From the NCBI GenBank assembly GCA_030603445.1, contig JAUVXU010000010.1, forward strand, positions 1 to 64,000: a DNA stretch of 64,000 nucleotides. Direction: 5' to 3'. The notes below the pieces were generated by a model, which worked only from the letters and a program-made list of their open reading frames with translations, had not been told where the DNA came from and searched no databases. Below, piece by piece: positions 11,098 to 20,817 of the stretch (positions within the stretch are counted from its first letter, which is position 1; every line of letters begins with the position of its first letter). The translations under genes and the position numbers were made by a program. This DNA is from Methanomicrobia archaeon. Its GTDB lineage: Archaea > Methanobacteriota_B > Thermococci > Methanofastidiosales > NM3.

Positions 11098-11745
11098 TTA
11101 CTCACCTCTTTGAATATAACGGCCCCTTTTTTCTATATCTTTTATACGCTCAATAACATCATCCGCCTTTATGTGGCTTCCAATATAAGCTTCTGTAAAG
11201 CTGCGCCAATAAATTTTCCAATTTTCAAAATGCGTGCTTTTCAGTGCCTGTTTGAATAGATGAAGATCAACAGCCTGTTTCTCCACTTCAGGGGAAAACT
11301 CTCCTAATCCAAAATCGATGAATACTATGTCATTGCCGCGAATTATTATGTTTGATGTTGTAAGGTCCCCGTGCACAATCCCGTGGCTATGCAATCTTCC
11401 AACCATCTCCCCAATGCCAGAAAGGATATGTAAATATTTTCGAGGATGTTTTTGCAACATCTCCTTAATCCTTTCGCCACTTATAAACTCCATGACCAAG
11501 GCATGTTTCTTCCTATCGATGAAAAATAGGGTTGGTGTGGCAACTCCTGCATTTTTTGCCTCATGCAGCAGCTTTGCCTCATGCAATGTGCGTGACAGGA
11601 CTATCTTTTTATCTAGTTCTTGTATTCTATAGCGCTTCCTAACCCTCTCCTTTACGATAAGCTTGTAAGGCAGCGCTAAATCAAAGTACTCTTGGGCATC
11701 TGTTTTGTAAATCTTGCCCTCCGCCCCTTGGTTAATCAGCTGCAT
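11098..11745 (-). CDS. KEOPS kinase Bud32
   Basis: GAEGKIYKT, YRIQELDKKIVLSRTLHEAKLL, HGDLTTSNIII, IDFGLGEFS. Confidence 0.95.
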   Translation of the reverse strand: MQLINQGAEGKIYKTDAQEYFDLALPYKLIVKERVRKRYRIQELDKKIVLSRTLHEAKLLHEAKNAGVATPTLFFIDRKKHALVMEFISGERIKEMLQKHPRKYLHILSGIGEMVGRLHSHGIVHGDLTTSNIIIRGNDIVFIDFGLGEFSPEVEKQAVDLHLFKQALKSTHFENWKIYWRSFTEAYIGSHIKADDVIERIKDIEKRGRYIQRGE

Positions 11746-12352
11746 TGTACACCTCCATTACCTCCTCTTCGGAATACTTTCCCACCCTGTATACCTTTCC
11801 TTCTATGCAATCCATTATTGTGGAAGGTTTCTCCCCTTTGAGCTTCCCTGCATCAATGGTAAACTGTATGTAGGACAAGCTGCCAGAAAGAGATCGGACA
11901 ATGTCTTTAACTTCATAAGGATTTGGGTCATTGGACTTATTTGCACTTGTTGAAATTACAGGGATGGGGACATTGGCGAGCATGGCCATAACGACCTTGT
12001 TATCAGGTATCCTTACCATTATTTTAGAAGGGTTTATTATGGAAGGAATGTATTTTTTTGGGACTACTAGGGAAATTCCTGGAAATGCCTTTAACAACGC
12101 TTTTGCCTTGTTATCAATGCCACAAAACCTTTCGGCCGTAGTGATGTCGCGAACTATTACAGGAAGTGGTTTTGATAAGTCGCGCCCTTTTATAATATAA
12201 ATTTTATATGCCGCCTCTTCATTCAAAGCGTTGGCACCAAGAGCATAGCATGTGTCAGTTGGATAACAAAAAATTGCTCCTGAAATAATTAACTTCGATA
12301 ATTGTTTTGAAAAATCCTCATCATCAAAGCGATCAGCAGATATTATCTCCAT
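11732..12352 (-). CDS. L-threonylcarbamoyladenylate synthase (Sua5/YrdC)
   Basis: FCYPTDTCYALGANA, IKGRDLSKPLPVIV, ISTSANKS, STIMDC. Confidence 0.93.
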   Translation of the reverse strand: MEIISADRFDDEDFSKQLSKLIISGAIFCYPTDTCYALGANALNEEAAYKIYIIKGRDLSKPLPVIVRDITTAERFCGIDNKAKALLKAFPGISLVVPKKYIPSIINPSKIMVRIPDNKVVMAMLANVPIPVISTSANKSNDPNPYEVKDIVRSLSGSLSYIQFTIDAGKLKGEKPSTIMDCIEGKVYRVGKYSEEEVMEVYNAAD

Positions 12353-13323
12353 ATGACATCCACCTCATCGGTACGCCACTTTTGCTTCACTTTTGTGTCT
12401 GATATCTCCGTCCTTCTTCCGGCACCATATTCTATCATGCCCAAAACAGCTATCATCGCGCCATTATCCCTGCAAACATCAAAGGGTGGAATAAATACTT
12501 CTGCACCCCTCTCCTCACACATTATATGGCACATTTCACGAAGGCGTGGTGCGGCAGCATTTCCTCCGACAAGAAGCATCTCATTTTTTTGTGTATGGGA
12601 AATAGCACGCTCCGTGGCTTCGACAACTATTGAGAATGCTGTTTCCATAAGAGAAAATGTCACATCTTCAACAGGGTGGGTCTTTGCGTATTTAATAGCC
12701 TCAGTAAGCATCCCTGTAAACGAAAAGTCCATTCCCTTGATGGTATATGGTATGTCCAGATACTTTGTTCCTTTTGATATATAATCATCTATTATCTTGC
12801 CGCACGGGAAGTTGATGCCTATGGCACGGGCATACGTATCTTGCATATTTCCTATCCCAATATCAAGAGTTTCGCCAAAAACCCTGTAGCGCCCTCCCGC
12901 AAATGCAAGTATCTGGGTATTCCCGCCTGATACGTACAACGTTACAGGATCCTTTATTCCTAAGAGGAACCTGCCAACCTCAATGTGGGCTATACAATGA
13001 TTTACCCCTATGATAGGTATGTTTCTGCTTACGGAAAGTGTGCGCGCTGTTGTTGCCCCAACACGCAGGCATGGCCCAAGGCCAGGTCCTTGGGCGAATG
13101 AAACAAGATCGACATCCCCTATATCAATGCCTGCTGCATTTATCGCGCTAGATACTGTTTTACCAGCTACTATGGCATGGTGATCGGCAGCCAAACGGGG
13201 ATGAATGCCCTCCCCCCCATATGAATCTACGATATTTGATAGTATATTATTATTATCGCAGATTCCAACGCCAAATGTGTGTGCTGTAGACTCTATTCCC
13301 AAGGTTATCATAAATTCACACAA
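12343..13323 (-). CDS. kae1: KEOPS tRNA N6-adenosine threonylcarbamoyltransferase Kae1 (probable start MITLGIEST)
   Basis: LGIESTAHTFGVGI, HCIAHIEVGRFL, LYVSGGNTQILA, LVGGNAAAPRLREM. Confidence 0.95.
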   Translation of the reverse strand: MCEFMITLGIESTAHTFGVGICDNNNILSNIVDSYGGEGIHPRLAADHHAIVAGKTVSSAINAAGIDIGDVDLVSFAQGPGLGPCLRVGATTARTLSVSRNIPIIGVNHCIAHIEVGRFLLGIKDPVTLYVSGGNTQILAFAGGRYRVFGETLDIGIGNMQDTYARAIGINFPCGKIIDDYISKGTKYLDIPYTIKGMDFSFTGMLTEAIKYAKTHPVEDVTFSLMETAFSIVVEATERAISHTQKNEMLLVGGNAAAPRLREMCHIMCEERGAEVFIPPFDVCRDNGAMIAVLGMIEYGAGRRTEISDTKVKQKWRTDEVDVIWR

Positions 13324-13802
13324 TCCATATGAGTAGAGGGAATATGTAATGAATCATTATAAATGTATTTTTATTTATAGGTCCTTGTTTGTAAATCCTT
13401 TTTTTCCTAAAAGATAGGTAAGAGCTAATAATATGAAAAATTATAGCTATGCCTAAATTTTTTATATAAAATTCTTAAAAATATTAGAATCATGATATTG
13501 ATTTAATTTACCATGATAAAACGAATTTCTTAATAATAATCAGAATACAATAAGTTATTTAAAGGGAACCCTGTACCACAGATATTACTTCCTCCTATAT
13601 TCAAATGTTTTATGGGCGAGTATCCCCTTTTTTTATTCGCCCATGAAACAAACCTTTTGATCAAATAGTTCTATATCGGTGTCTATTTGACTTTACATTC
13701 CGCTTTCAAGTGTATCTATTCATGACTTGTTTTTTATCTATTTAACGTGTTCTATAGGCGTAGAAATATCTGCTTTTTTATCCAAGTATTAATCAGTTCC
13801 AT

Positions 13803-13995
13803 GAGGGGTAGTTATATTGAAATACTTTATGCAGAAATAAAAATGGATAATTTGTTTTCTCCAAAACAAATTGGGTTCTGTGTTGGTGCAATAATTTCAG
13901 ACATACCTATGGTGGATAAGATAGATATTTCTGCAATATCCACTGGAGATATTATAAAAATCGATGGAGAAAATGTAGAGATAATAAAAAAATAA
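13803..13995 (+). pseudogene. Remnant resembling the C-terminus of DUF126 / phosphomevalonate dehydratase small subunit (aconitase-X swivel)
   Basis: RGSYIEILYAEIKMDNLFSPKQIGFCVGAIISDIPMVDKIDISAISTGDIIKIDGENVEIIKK looks like a decayed ...RGSxxGSYVLY...VGAIISDIPMVDKxDxxxIxTGDxIxIDG... tail; no N-terminal domain found upstream. Confidence 0.5.
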
Positions 13996-14005
13996 TAGGG
14001 AAGTG

Positions 14006-14947
14006 TTAGATGCATTCGCACCCGAGCGCTTCGTTTATATTCTTCATTAACTTTATTGCTTTTACAAGCTCGCCGTTAGAGTATATTGGATTTGAAAGCG
14101 ACGTGGCGTTTGCCATATGCTCCTGCGCTTCCTCGATCATTTCCTAAACTTCTTCAGGTACCTCTTCTGGCAGGTTTTCAGCAATGCAGTTCCACATGGT
14201 GTTTGCATTTGCGAGCTGCGTGTTTGCTATCGGCTTGAAGATGGCGAACAGATTGATGGGATTACGTGGAACAGCTGGTCCAGCCATTTTAACAAAGAAT
14301 ATCTCACGATCGTTTCCTCCCTCTTCTCCCCACCACGTGAGGTAGGAGTTGCCTGAGGGGTCTGCTGCTATCTGCGAAGATTCATCAGCATATGAGTTGT
14401 CGGTGACCTGTGTGGTGTCGGTGACTGTGTCTGAGGAGTCTACCTTTGCCCAGAATATCTCAGCATCGCCATCTTCTCCGTACCATGTGAGGTAGGAGTT
14501 GCCTGAGGAGTCGATTGCTATCTGTGGATAGTACTCATGATATGAGTTGGTGGTGACCTGTACTGTGGTGAAAGCGCCTGAGGAGTCTACCTTTGCCCAG
14601 AATATCTCATAGTCATTTCCATCGTGTCCGCGCCATGTGAGGTAGGAGTTGCCTGAGGAGTCTGCTGCTATCTGCGGATCTTCATCACTATAATCGTTGG
14701 TGGTGACCTGTGTGGTATAGGTGACTGTGTCTGAGGAGTCTACCTTTGCCCAGAATATCTCACCGTCGTTTCCTCCTTCGTATCCCCTCCATGTGAGGTA
14801 GGAGTTGCCTGAGGAGTCTGCTGCTATCTGCGGATCCCTATCAATATAATCGTTGGTGGTGACCTGTGTGGGTGTGGTCTGGCCGGCAATTGGTGTTATT
14901 AATAAAAATGTTATAAGAAAAATAATTATTATAGTTGCTTTTTTCAT
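14006..14947 (-). CDS. Secreted four-repeat surface protein plus C-terminal GCEC module, interrupted by in-frame TAG at 14144-14146
   Basis: Signal peptide MKKATIIIIFLITFLLITPIAG; four ~45-aa TQVTTNDY..DPQIAADSSGNSYLTWRG..EIFWAKVDSS repeats; after TAG the frame stays open as EMIEEAQEHMANATSLSNPIYSNGELVKAIKLMKNINEALGCECI*. Confidence 0.8.
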
Positions 14948-15061
14948 ATTAAACTCTCTCCCCTTTTTTGGATTTGTATAATATTAAATAAATGTTTCTG
15001 TGAAGAGGGGAATTTTTCTATTTTTATACGAATGAAGAAAAGAATTGGAAAGCACGTGTTA

Positions 15062-15153
15062 GAATTCTAATTTACTTAATTCCATAATTAACTTTCTCAT
15101 TTTGTAATTATCAATGCTATATTTTTAACACTTTTTTTTATGTGTTTTACCAT
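15062..15153. promoter_or_regulatory. Upstream elements A1 (15062-15111) and B1 (15122-15153) shared with 61702-61857
   Basis: A: 44/50 identical to 61702-61751; B: 27/32 identical to 61826-61857 (hand alignment, no gaps). Confidence 0.6.
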
Positions 15154-15305
15154 GTGCTCCCACTTGCTGCTTGTCCGTGCTTCTCTTGGTACAAGCACTT
15201 GTTCTAATCAAGAAGGCTAAGCACCTCTTGTGCCACGCACTGTGTGACCAGTATATATGCATATACCAATCGAAAACCATATATTCTTTATACTGTATTA
15301 AAAAT

Positions 15306-16712
15306 ATGAAGAATTACAAGTTTTGTTCTATTATACTTTTATTATTGATAATATTTTCATGCGCCGGATGCATATCAGGTGGAAATGATGAAGGAAATAC
15401 CACCACAACGCCCACCGAAGCACCTACCACTACAACACCGGCCCCTACTGAGCCACCCACTGTTACTCAGCAGCCCACATCGACTGTTCCGCCTACTACC
15501 GTTCCGCCGGCACCAGAATTTGTCCACAGCGAATGTTCGACCAATTCTATGAACTTTGATGCAGGAAATACCAGATATTACATGTGCAACGCACCAGATA
15601 ATCCCACTGAAGTATGGAAGGCGGATACTTTAATGATGCAGGGATATATCCTAACGGACTATGACAGGGCATATCTTTTTCAAAGCAATTATGGGGATTA
15701 TGAGGTAAAATGTTACGATGTATACACTGGTGAAAATCTTTGGACCATAACCACCCCTTTCATGAATTTTCAAAATGTTTTTTTGAAAGATGAACGGATA
15801 TACATGTTCCAATTCACTGATGTTGACTCATTGTACTGTTATGATGCAAAGGATGGAAAATTCCTTTGGAATTCAGAGAATATCATGGACCTTTATCCAG
15901 GTGAAAAGAGATTTCACTTGTCCAGCTTAAACTACTCCGATGGAAAGATACTTGCAGTGCTAGTTACATTAGCCGATGATATAATAGCTGGGGATGGAAG
16001 ATGCTTATGTTGCTTTGATTCTAGCAATGGAGAGATATTATGGCATAAGATATTTGATCAAGATTCATGCTCTCGCCCTGCAATCGAGAATGGGACAGCT
16101 TATTTTTCCACCATCTTGCTTGACCAGACATACAATTACAGCACTAACGATGTTGAGAAGATAATCGGTATTGATATGGACAATGGGAATCAAGTATACG
16201 ATATATCAAGGGATGAGCACTATTTCAATCAAAGACAAATAATCGTATCTGATGGAAAGATATATGCCATTGGGCAAAAAAGAGACCTATTTGGCCAGAG
16301 GGAAGAGTACAACATGTACCTATTCTGCTTTTCGGCATACTCTGATGATGTCCTATGGACATATAAGATAGTGGAGAAGCGGTGGGGCAACCTTACTCTA
16401 GGCGAGGACAAGATCTTCATATCCATGCAAGACTATATAATATGTATAGATACCACCACGCATGCGGAACTCTGGAGGAAGCAGATAGAATATTATAATG
16501 AATGGAATCCGCCGATATACGCCGGAGATAAATTGATAGTATTTATATCACAGACAGGGGTAACATCCCAGGTGATGGCCTTGGATCCCGAAACAGGACA
16601 GGACTTATGGACAGTGGATCTTGAGGGATTGCAGATAGCGAATGCAGCCTCGTTCTATAAAAATCTGATGCTAGTGGGTACAGATCTGGGATATCTTTAC
16701 TGTTTTGAATGA
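15306..16712 (+). CDS. PQQ-like beta-propeller lipoprotein with Thr/Pro-rich linker
   Basis: MKNYKFCSIILLLLIIFSCAGCISGGN lipobox, TTTTPTEAPTTTT linker, repeated L..A.D..TGE.LW motifs. Confidence 0.85.
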   Translation: MKNYKFCSIILLLLIIFSCAGCISGGNDEGNTTTTPTEAPTTTTPAPTEPPTVTQQPTSTVPPTTVPPAPEFVHSECSTNSMNFDAGNTRYYMCNAPDNPTEVWKADTLMMQGYILTDYDRAYLFQSNYGDYEVKCYDVYTGENLWTITTPFMNFQNVFLKDERIYMFQFTDVDSLYCYDAKDGKFLWNSENIMDLYPGEKRFHLSSLNYSDGKILAVLVTLADDIIAGDGRCLCCFDSSNGEILWHKIFDQDSCSRPAIENGTAYFSTILLDQTYNYSTNDVEKIIGIDMDNGNQVYDISRDEHYFNQRQIIVSDGKIYAIGQKRDLFGQREEYNMYLFCFSAYSDDVLWTYKIVEKRWGNLTLGEDKIFISMQDYIICIDTTTHAELWRKQIEYYNEWNPPIYAGDKLIVFISQTGVTSQVMALDPETGQDLWTVDLEGLQIANAASFYKNLMLVGTDLGYLYCFE

Positions 16713-17015
16713 TATCCTTCCTTTTTTTATATTTATTTATATTTTTATCCTTGGTGCAATTATTGTGAACAGTATAAATATAGTTAAAAATATTCTCTCA
16801 TACTTTTAACGCATGAAAGAGATTTAGTTTCATATATTGTAAATAATATATGGTATCTATAAACAAGATATAATTTAATGTTTGGAAGATGAAAAGAACG
16901 TCATTTTTTCCTACAAAAGATATTTAAATATTCGCATTTTATGGTTATTCCAAGATATAGTTTTTAATATTATAAATAAATAAGAACAAAAATGAAATTA
17001 CTATGAGGGGCTTTT

Positions 17016-17360
17016 TTGAAAAAAAAAGATGTTCTTATAAAAATAAGGGAAGAAGAAGAGAAAGGACAAGAAACTATAGCGCAAGCTAAGCAAGAGCAAG
17101 AGCGTTTGGTGCAAGAAGCCATCATAAAAGCACATACAATAAGGGAAAATGCACTAATAAAAGCTAACGAGAAATACAATGCGACCATAGACAATTTTCA
17201 TAAAGAAATGACACCCGAAGAGCGTAAGCTAATAGAAAAAGAGGAACAACTAATTGCAAATCTCAAGGAAAGGGAGATTGGTAATATTGACAAAGCTGTT
17301 TCCATAATACTCGATGATTTCGTGAGGTATATTGATGCTAAGACCGAAAAAAATGAGTAA
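17016..17360 (+). CDS. atpH: A-type ATP synthase subunit H (TTG start)
   Basis: Coiled-coil small protein in the standard A-ATPase position before subunit I. Confidence 0.8.
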   Translation: MKKKDVLIKIREEEEKGQETIAQAKQEQERLVQEAIIKAHTIRENALIKANEKYNATIDNFHKEMTPEERKLIEKEEQLIANLKEREIGNIDKAVSIILDDFVRYIDAKTEKNE

Positions 17361-18960
17361 GGTTCTAATTGTGGGTGGAAAAGACGAACTCGAAAAAACG
17401 ATAAATACCCTCTATAACTTAAAGATAATCCACATTATAGACTATCAAGGTGCTGAAGAAGGTTTTGAGATGGGCAACCCCTCAAAAAAATCTTCCCTCT
17501 TTAGCGAGTATGTTCTTTCTTTGCGCGGACTAAAAGATGTCTTGAACCTCTCCGATAAAAGTTTAGATAATGAGCTATCAGATTTTGAGTTTTCAAAAGA
17601 TTTCAAGTCCAGATTAGAGAAGCTAGAAAACGATGTCATGATCAGACACAAAAAAATAGAAGACCTAGAGATACTCTTATCCGACATCGAAAAGATAGAC
17701 AATGTAGAAGAGCTTGGAAAGCTTGGACTATCTGAAGATGTAAAAAACATAATGGTAGACCTCATACGATCAAAACAGAATCTTCTAAAAGAACGTAAGG
17801 ACCTTGAGGAAGAGCTAAAATCAATAAACGAGGAATACCGCAACTTCATTCTCACTGCAGAGGATTTCCTCACACGAGAAATTGAGAAGGCAGAGACCCC
17901 CCTTAGGTTAGCAACCACAGAGAACACATTTCTAATTGAAGGATGGATACCAGAAGAAAAAGAGGAACACGCCCAAGAGGTGTTACACAAAGAAAGCGAG
18001 GGAAAGGTGCATATAGTACATTTGGATGAAGCAGAAGATGATACTCCAACATTCGTGGAAATGCCCAAACCAATCAAACCGTTTGAGGTATTAGTGGACA
18101 TGTTCTCCACGCCCCATTATAACGAAATATCACCAACACTGCTCATTTCATTCACATTTCCCCTATTTTATGGAATTATGCTAGGCGACCTTGGGTACGG
18201 CCTCGCACTGCTAGGGCTTGTAACGTATCTACGAAGAACACAAAAGACACCTGGATGGCAGTCGTTATTAAATATCATGGCCTATGCAAGCTACTTCACA
18301 ATGGCATGCGGAGTTGTGTACGGGGAGTTCTTTGGATTAGAGCTGTTCCATTTGTTAGGCATTGGAGAGATAGGCGGCATGCACATGCCTCTTGCCCATC
18401 GTTTGGACAATATTGTGCAACTACTTGTTATTTGTATTGGGATTGGTGTAGTGCACATTTCTTTGGGATATATTGTGGGGTTTGTCAATGTATACACTAA
18501 CAAGGGGCTAAAGCGTGCCATATTCGAAAAATTATCGTGGATGGGCATATTATACTCTATGGTAGGGCTATTCATATACCCTGAATTAAGATACCCTTTG
18601 TTTGGGGCAATGATATTCTTCATTGTATTGATGTATCTTGGAGAGGGGATGATGGGCCTAGTTGAGATATTCTCACTTATCTCAAATCTAATATCATATA
18701 CTAGGCTGCTTGCAATAGGCCTGTCTTCCGTAGGGATAGCTATGGCCATAAACGAGATAGTGTTCAATTTGATGATTCCAAAAGGGGCTTTATTTAGCGC
18801 TTTTGGGGTAGTTTTATTAATATTTAGCCATACCCTCAATCTTGCATTAGGTATCATAGCATCGTTTTTGCATTCGATACGCTTGCAATATGTGGAGTTT
18901 TTCACTAAATTCTACAAGGGAGGGGGAATAAAATTCACACCATTAGGTGTTAGAAAATAG
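17332..18960 (+). CDS. atpI: A-type ATP synthase subunit I
   Basis: MSKVLIVGGKDEL.. V_ATPase_I; LISYTRLLAIGLSSVGIAMAIN; LNLALGIIASFLHSIRLQYVEFFTKFY. Confidence 0.93.
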   Translation: MMLRPKKMSKVLIVGGKDELEKTINTLYNLKIIHIIDYQGAEEGFEMGNPSKKSSLFSEYVLSLRGLKDVLNLSDKSLDNELSDFEFSKDFKSRLEKLENDVMIRHKKIEDLEILLSDIEKIDNVEELGKLGLSEDVKNIMVDLIRSKQNLLKERKDLEEELKSINEEYRNFILTAEDFLTREIEKAETPLRLATTENTFLIEGWIPEEKEEHAQEVLHKESEGKVHIVHLDEAEDDTPTFVEMPKPIKPFEVLVDMFSTPHYNEISPTLLISFTFPLFYGIMLGDLGYGLALLGLVTYLRRTQKTPGWQSLLNIMAYASYFTMACGVVYGEFFGLELFHLLGIGEIGGMHMPLAHRLDNIVQLLVICIGIGVVHISLGYIVGFVNVYTNKGLKRAIFEKLSWMGILYSMVGLFIYPELRYPLFGAMIFFIVLMYLGEGMMGLVEIFSLISNLISYTRLLAIGLSSVGIAMAINEIVFNLMIPKGALFSAFGVVLLIFSHTLNLALGIIASFLHSIRLQYVEFFTKFYKGGGIKFTPLGVRK

Positions 18961-18972
18961 GAGGTGTAAAAA

Positions 18973-19209
18973 ATAGCAGATATTACCATTGGCCTTATTG
19001 CAATTGCAGCTGCACTTGCGGTCGGGTTAACAGGATTTGCATCAGCCATTGCTGAAAAACATATTGGTTCAGCTGCAGTAGGAGCCATTGCTGAAAAAGA
19101 AGAACTATTTGGTAAAGTATTGTTACTTACGGTCATCCCGGAGACCATTGTCATCTTTGGCCTTGCTGTAGCATTGATATTGCTCTTTGTTGTTCTTCCA
19201 GGGCTGTGA
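18973..19209 (+). CDS. atpK: A-type ATP synthase proteolipid subunit K; apparent ATA start codon (missed by the ORF track)
   Basis: (I/M)ADITIGLIAIAAALAVGLTGFASAIAEKHIGSAAVGAIAEKEELFGKVLLLTVIPETIVIFGLAVALILLFVVLPGL*; GGAGGTG SD at 18960-18966; in-frame TAA two codons upstream. Confidence 0.93.
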   Translation: MADITIGLIAIAAALAVGLTGFASAIAEKHIGSAAVGAIAEKEELFGKVLLLTVIPETIVIFGLAVALILLFVVLPGL

Positions 19210-19841
19210 TAGGAATGTCACTTGATAATGTGCTCGAGCAGATACGCATCGAAGCAAAAACCCAAGCAGCGAATATAATTAAGGAAGGTAGGGAACAGTC
19301 CGAACACATAATCAATGAAGGAAAAAAAGATGCAAGAAAAATTATTGAAAAGAAGGAAAAAGAACTGGAACCCCATATAAAGAAGCTTAAAGAAATCCGC
19401 TTATCAAAAACGCGCATTACGTACAAACGAAAGAGGATGGAAATAGAGAAAGAAATAATAAACATGTGCTGGGAGAAGGCAAAAGAAAGAGTCGGCCTTC
19501 TAGACCCAGATCTTAATGAAGAATTGATCAACAAGATCCTTCACATTGTTAGGGCAACTCCAGTTTTTTCTATACGCTCGATTATGGCAAGAAAAGATAA
19601 AGACACCGAAACAAAGCGGCCATTCTACATATATTCGAATGAAAAGGATGCTCAATTGGTAAAAAGGCTATCAGACCTGGAGTACGCAGGAAGCATCACT
19701 TGCCTTGGTGGCATCATCGCAGAGGCAGAGGACCGTAAATGCAGGGTCAATCTAACTTATGATCAAATACTCAAGGACATCTATGAGATCTCACTCATAA
19801 AAATATACAATGTCCTATCAGGTGATGCACAAGATGGATGA
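19206..19841 (+). CDS. atpE: A-type ATP synthase subunit E (probable start MSLDNVLEQI near 19215)
   Basis: Order in operon; coiled-coil stalk subunit sequence. Confidence 0.9.
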   Translation: MIGMSLDNVLEQIRIEAKTQAANIIKEGREQSEHIINEGKKDARKIIEKKEKELEPHIKKLKEIRLSKTRITYKRKRMEIEKEIINMCWEKAKERVGLLDPDLNEELINKILHIVRATPVFSIRSIMARKDKDTETKRPFYIYSNEKDAQLVKRLSDLEYAGSITCLGGIIAEAEDRKCRVNLTYDQILKDIYEISLIKIYNVLSGDAQDG

Positions 19842-20817
19842 AAATTATGCATACCTAAATTCTAGGATATCTGCAATGAAATCCAAGCTTATCCCAATGA
19901 TCTCCTATAAGAAAATGTTGCTGATGGAATTACCAGAGATAACGCGATACATAAGTGAAGGCGAGTACAAAAAAGACATAACAGAGCTTTCGAGAAGTTT
20001 TAGAGGAATAGATCTAATCGAATATTCCCTAAACCTAAACCTGGCACGCACTTATCAAAAACTTATAGATTTATCGACAGGAAAAACACACGACATCATC
20101 AAGTTATACATGAAGAGATGGGACCTTGAAAACATCAAATCAATACTTCGAGGCAGATTATCTGATGTTAATTCAAAAGAGATAGCTGAGACCCTCATAC
20201 CTGTTGGTGAGATGAAGTTCTCCTATCTTATCTCATTGACCAAGAAAGACTATGGCACCATAAAAAAGGAACTGGAAAACAAGGGTATAATCCCTTCAGG
20301 GTATGCATCGCTCTCAGAGCTTGAATCAGAGCTCGACAAGAATTATTATGCTGAAATGCTGCACGTAATTAAAACACATGAGGAAAAGGAACTGGAACAG
20401 TACCTCTTAAGAGAGGTAGACATGCATAATCTGAAAATACTTCTTCGCTTGAAAAAAGAAAATGCACCATTTGAGCGTATCGTAAACGAGATAATGCCCC
20501 TGGGAAGAAAAGTAACACCAGGATATATCATCAAGTGCAAGGATTTAACATTTGAGGAAACAGTCTCGAATGTAAAAAAACTATTCCCAACATTGCAGTT
20601 CCGATCGGATGACTCGATAGCGATAATAGAGCAAGAAGTTGACAAGTCGCTTATACTGTATGGCGAGAAGATATCCCACCTCCATATGTTCTCCCCTTTA
20701 GCATCTTTGGGATTTATTTTAAGAAAATATATGGAAATATTAAACTTACGCTTGATAATAAGAGGAAAACAGCTCAATATCCCTCCAAAGACTATTGAGA
20801 GAATGCTGGTGGTATAA
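19810..20817 (+). CDS. atpC: A-type ATP synthase subunit C
   Basis: YAYLNSRISAMKSKL, operon position, V_ATPase C/AC39 pattern. Confidence 0.9.
   Translation: MSYQVMHKMDENYAYLNSRISAMKSKLIPMISYKKMLLMELPEITRYISEGEYKKDITELSRSFRGIDLIEYSLNLNLARTYQKLIDLSTGKTHDIIKLYMKRWDLENIKSILRGRLSDVNSKEIAETLIPVGEMKFSYLISLTKKDYGTIKKELENKGIIPSGYASLSELESELDKNYYAEMLHVIKTHEEKELEQYLLREVDMHNLKILLRLKKENAPFERIVNEIMPLGRKVTPGYIIKCKDLTFEETVSNVKKLFPTLQFRSDDSIAIIEQEVDKSLILYGEKISHLHMFSPLASLGFILRKYMEILNLRLIIRGKQLNIPPKTIERMLVV

Noticed and set aside
17445-18905. Large minus-strand ORFs opposite ATPase subunit I
   Set aside because: Ser/Ile/Pro-rich antisense shadows of a conserved gene
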